The translations under genes and the position numbers were made by a program. A DNA stretch of 54,231 nucleotides, from positions 289,467-343,697 of the forward strand of contig JBNGIQ010009366.1 of assembly GCA_049999765.1 (NCBI GenBank), given 5' to 3'. Every line of letters begins with the position of its first letter. The stretch's first letter is position 1. The notes under the pieces are model-generated. The model worked only from the letters and a program-made list of their open reading frames with translations, ran no database searches and was not told the origin of the DNA. The DNA comes from Phaeoceros laevis (lineage: Eukaryota > Anthocerotophyta > Anthocerotopsida > Notothyladales). Below, piece by piece: positions 53,591 through 54,231 of the stretch.

Positions 53591-54203
53591 TTAAGGGGTC
53601 ATGGCACGCTTAGGTGACCATTTTCGCGACACGCCGGGGTCAAGAGGATAGTGGTCCGAGGGACCACATTGTAGGGAGTGTGACCAGCGGACTGGTGAAC
53701 CGGTGGACCCAAATATACATTTTTTTGGGCCAAAATATACATCGTTTTTCGCGAACCTTCACCCGTTTGTCTTTAATTACCGTACGGCTCATTGATTGCC
53801 TCTTGCTTCCTTCTCACTCGGCCTCACTCCTACCAGTGTGCTACCACTCTCTTACTGCCGTGACTGACACTGCCGCCGCTTTCGCTTCAACGCTCCCGGC
53901 TATGATGACCCAGTCCGAGGCCTCCTTGGCGCTCGGCTATAGGATGGCCGCTTTTGTCGTGGGGTACAGTTATGCAATGGCAGGCATTTTGGGGTGCAGC
54001 GGCATTTGGGGGCGCAGCTGGCCACCAGATATGGATTCCTTGTCTATGTGGAGTGGCCACAAGCTAGGGTATTCGCGCGCGATGAGAGTTGTGCACTCAC
54101 ATTGCGTGGGCGCAATTATCAAGTATGCTGGATGATTGGATGCCTCGATGATAGGATGATAGATAGCGTGGTCTCAAGTGATGGTTGTGGCACCTCCTAC
54201 ACG

Positions 54204-54231
54204 AGGGTCACACCCCAGGGTCACACCCCAG
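54204..54231 (+). repeat. 13-bp tandem repeat running off the window
   Basis: Two exact copies of AGGGTCACACCCC followed by AG reach the window's last base, so a longer array may continue beyond it. Confidence 0.7.

Larger units (their letters stand above)
52236..54231. other. Non-coding right end of window
   Basis: The first ~500 bp is the promoter and 5' UTR of the Smr gene. The remainder is AT-richer DNA with short tandem repeats. The largest ORF (53614-54135) has no recognisable domain and low plausibility. Confidence 0.4.

Noticed and set aside
53614-54135. 173-codon ORF near the right end
   Set aside because: No domain, atypical composition, no splice partners; treated as chance.

Overview
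This window is nuclear DNA of a land plant. The genes are rich in short spliceosomal introns (72-217 bp across the 26 introns of one gene). They encode chloroplast and mitochondrial proteins, a 3-ketoacyl-CoA synthase, a LEA protein and long PLS-class pentatricopeptide repeat (PPR) proteins with E/DYW C-termini. Expanded families of near-identical PLS/DYW PPR genes in a compact, intron-short genome suggest a seed-free plant with heavy organellar RNA editing, such as a hornwort, an editing-rich moss or a lycophyte. The sequence alone does not decide which.

Left part (1-20.7 kb), single-copy housekeeping genes: a small secreted orphan (921-1610, +); YLMG1, a chloroplast YggT protein (-), divergent from a 27-exon organellar valyl-tRNA synthetase (3060-9085, +); a mitochondrial copper chaperone SCO1/HCC1 (9797-11487, -), divergent from the plastid protease subunit ClpR4 (12058-12966, +); a KCS fatty-acid elongase (13772-15476, -); and a TBL2-type WD40 membrane protein (16928-19333, -). 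Spliced models were built exon by exon, and the reading frame closes through every intron.

Middle part (20.7-42 kb), a cluster of four PPR genes in the order minus, plus, minus, plus. The outer pair (PPR1, PPR4) and the inner pair (PPR2, PPR3) are each closest relatives, so the block looks like an inverted duplication of a divergent gene pair with its axis near 31.5 kb. The genes differ in the number of a ~103-aa PLS triplet module. Only PPR3 keeps an intact DYW editing-deaminase domain. The other three stop at the E region and carry decayed DYW relics downstream. The axis holds a fragment of a VPS41 pseudogene with its introns retained. A non-autonomous Mutator-like element (182-bp terminal inverted repeats, perfect 9-bp target duplication) sits in the promoter region shared by PPR3 and PPR4.

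Right part (42-54 kb): a LEA/DUF4149 (TMEM205-like) fusion gene with ABRE-type motifs upstream (43111-46037, +); an intronless two-domain SagB-type nitroreductase (46675-48699, -); a 12-exon CUE-DUF1771-Smr protein related to SDE5/At5g58720 (49064-52235, -); then about 2 kb of non-coding DNA with short tandem repeats.
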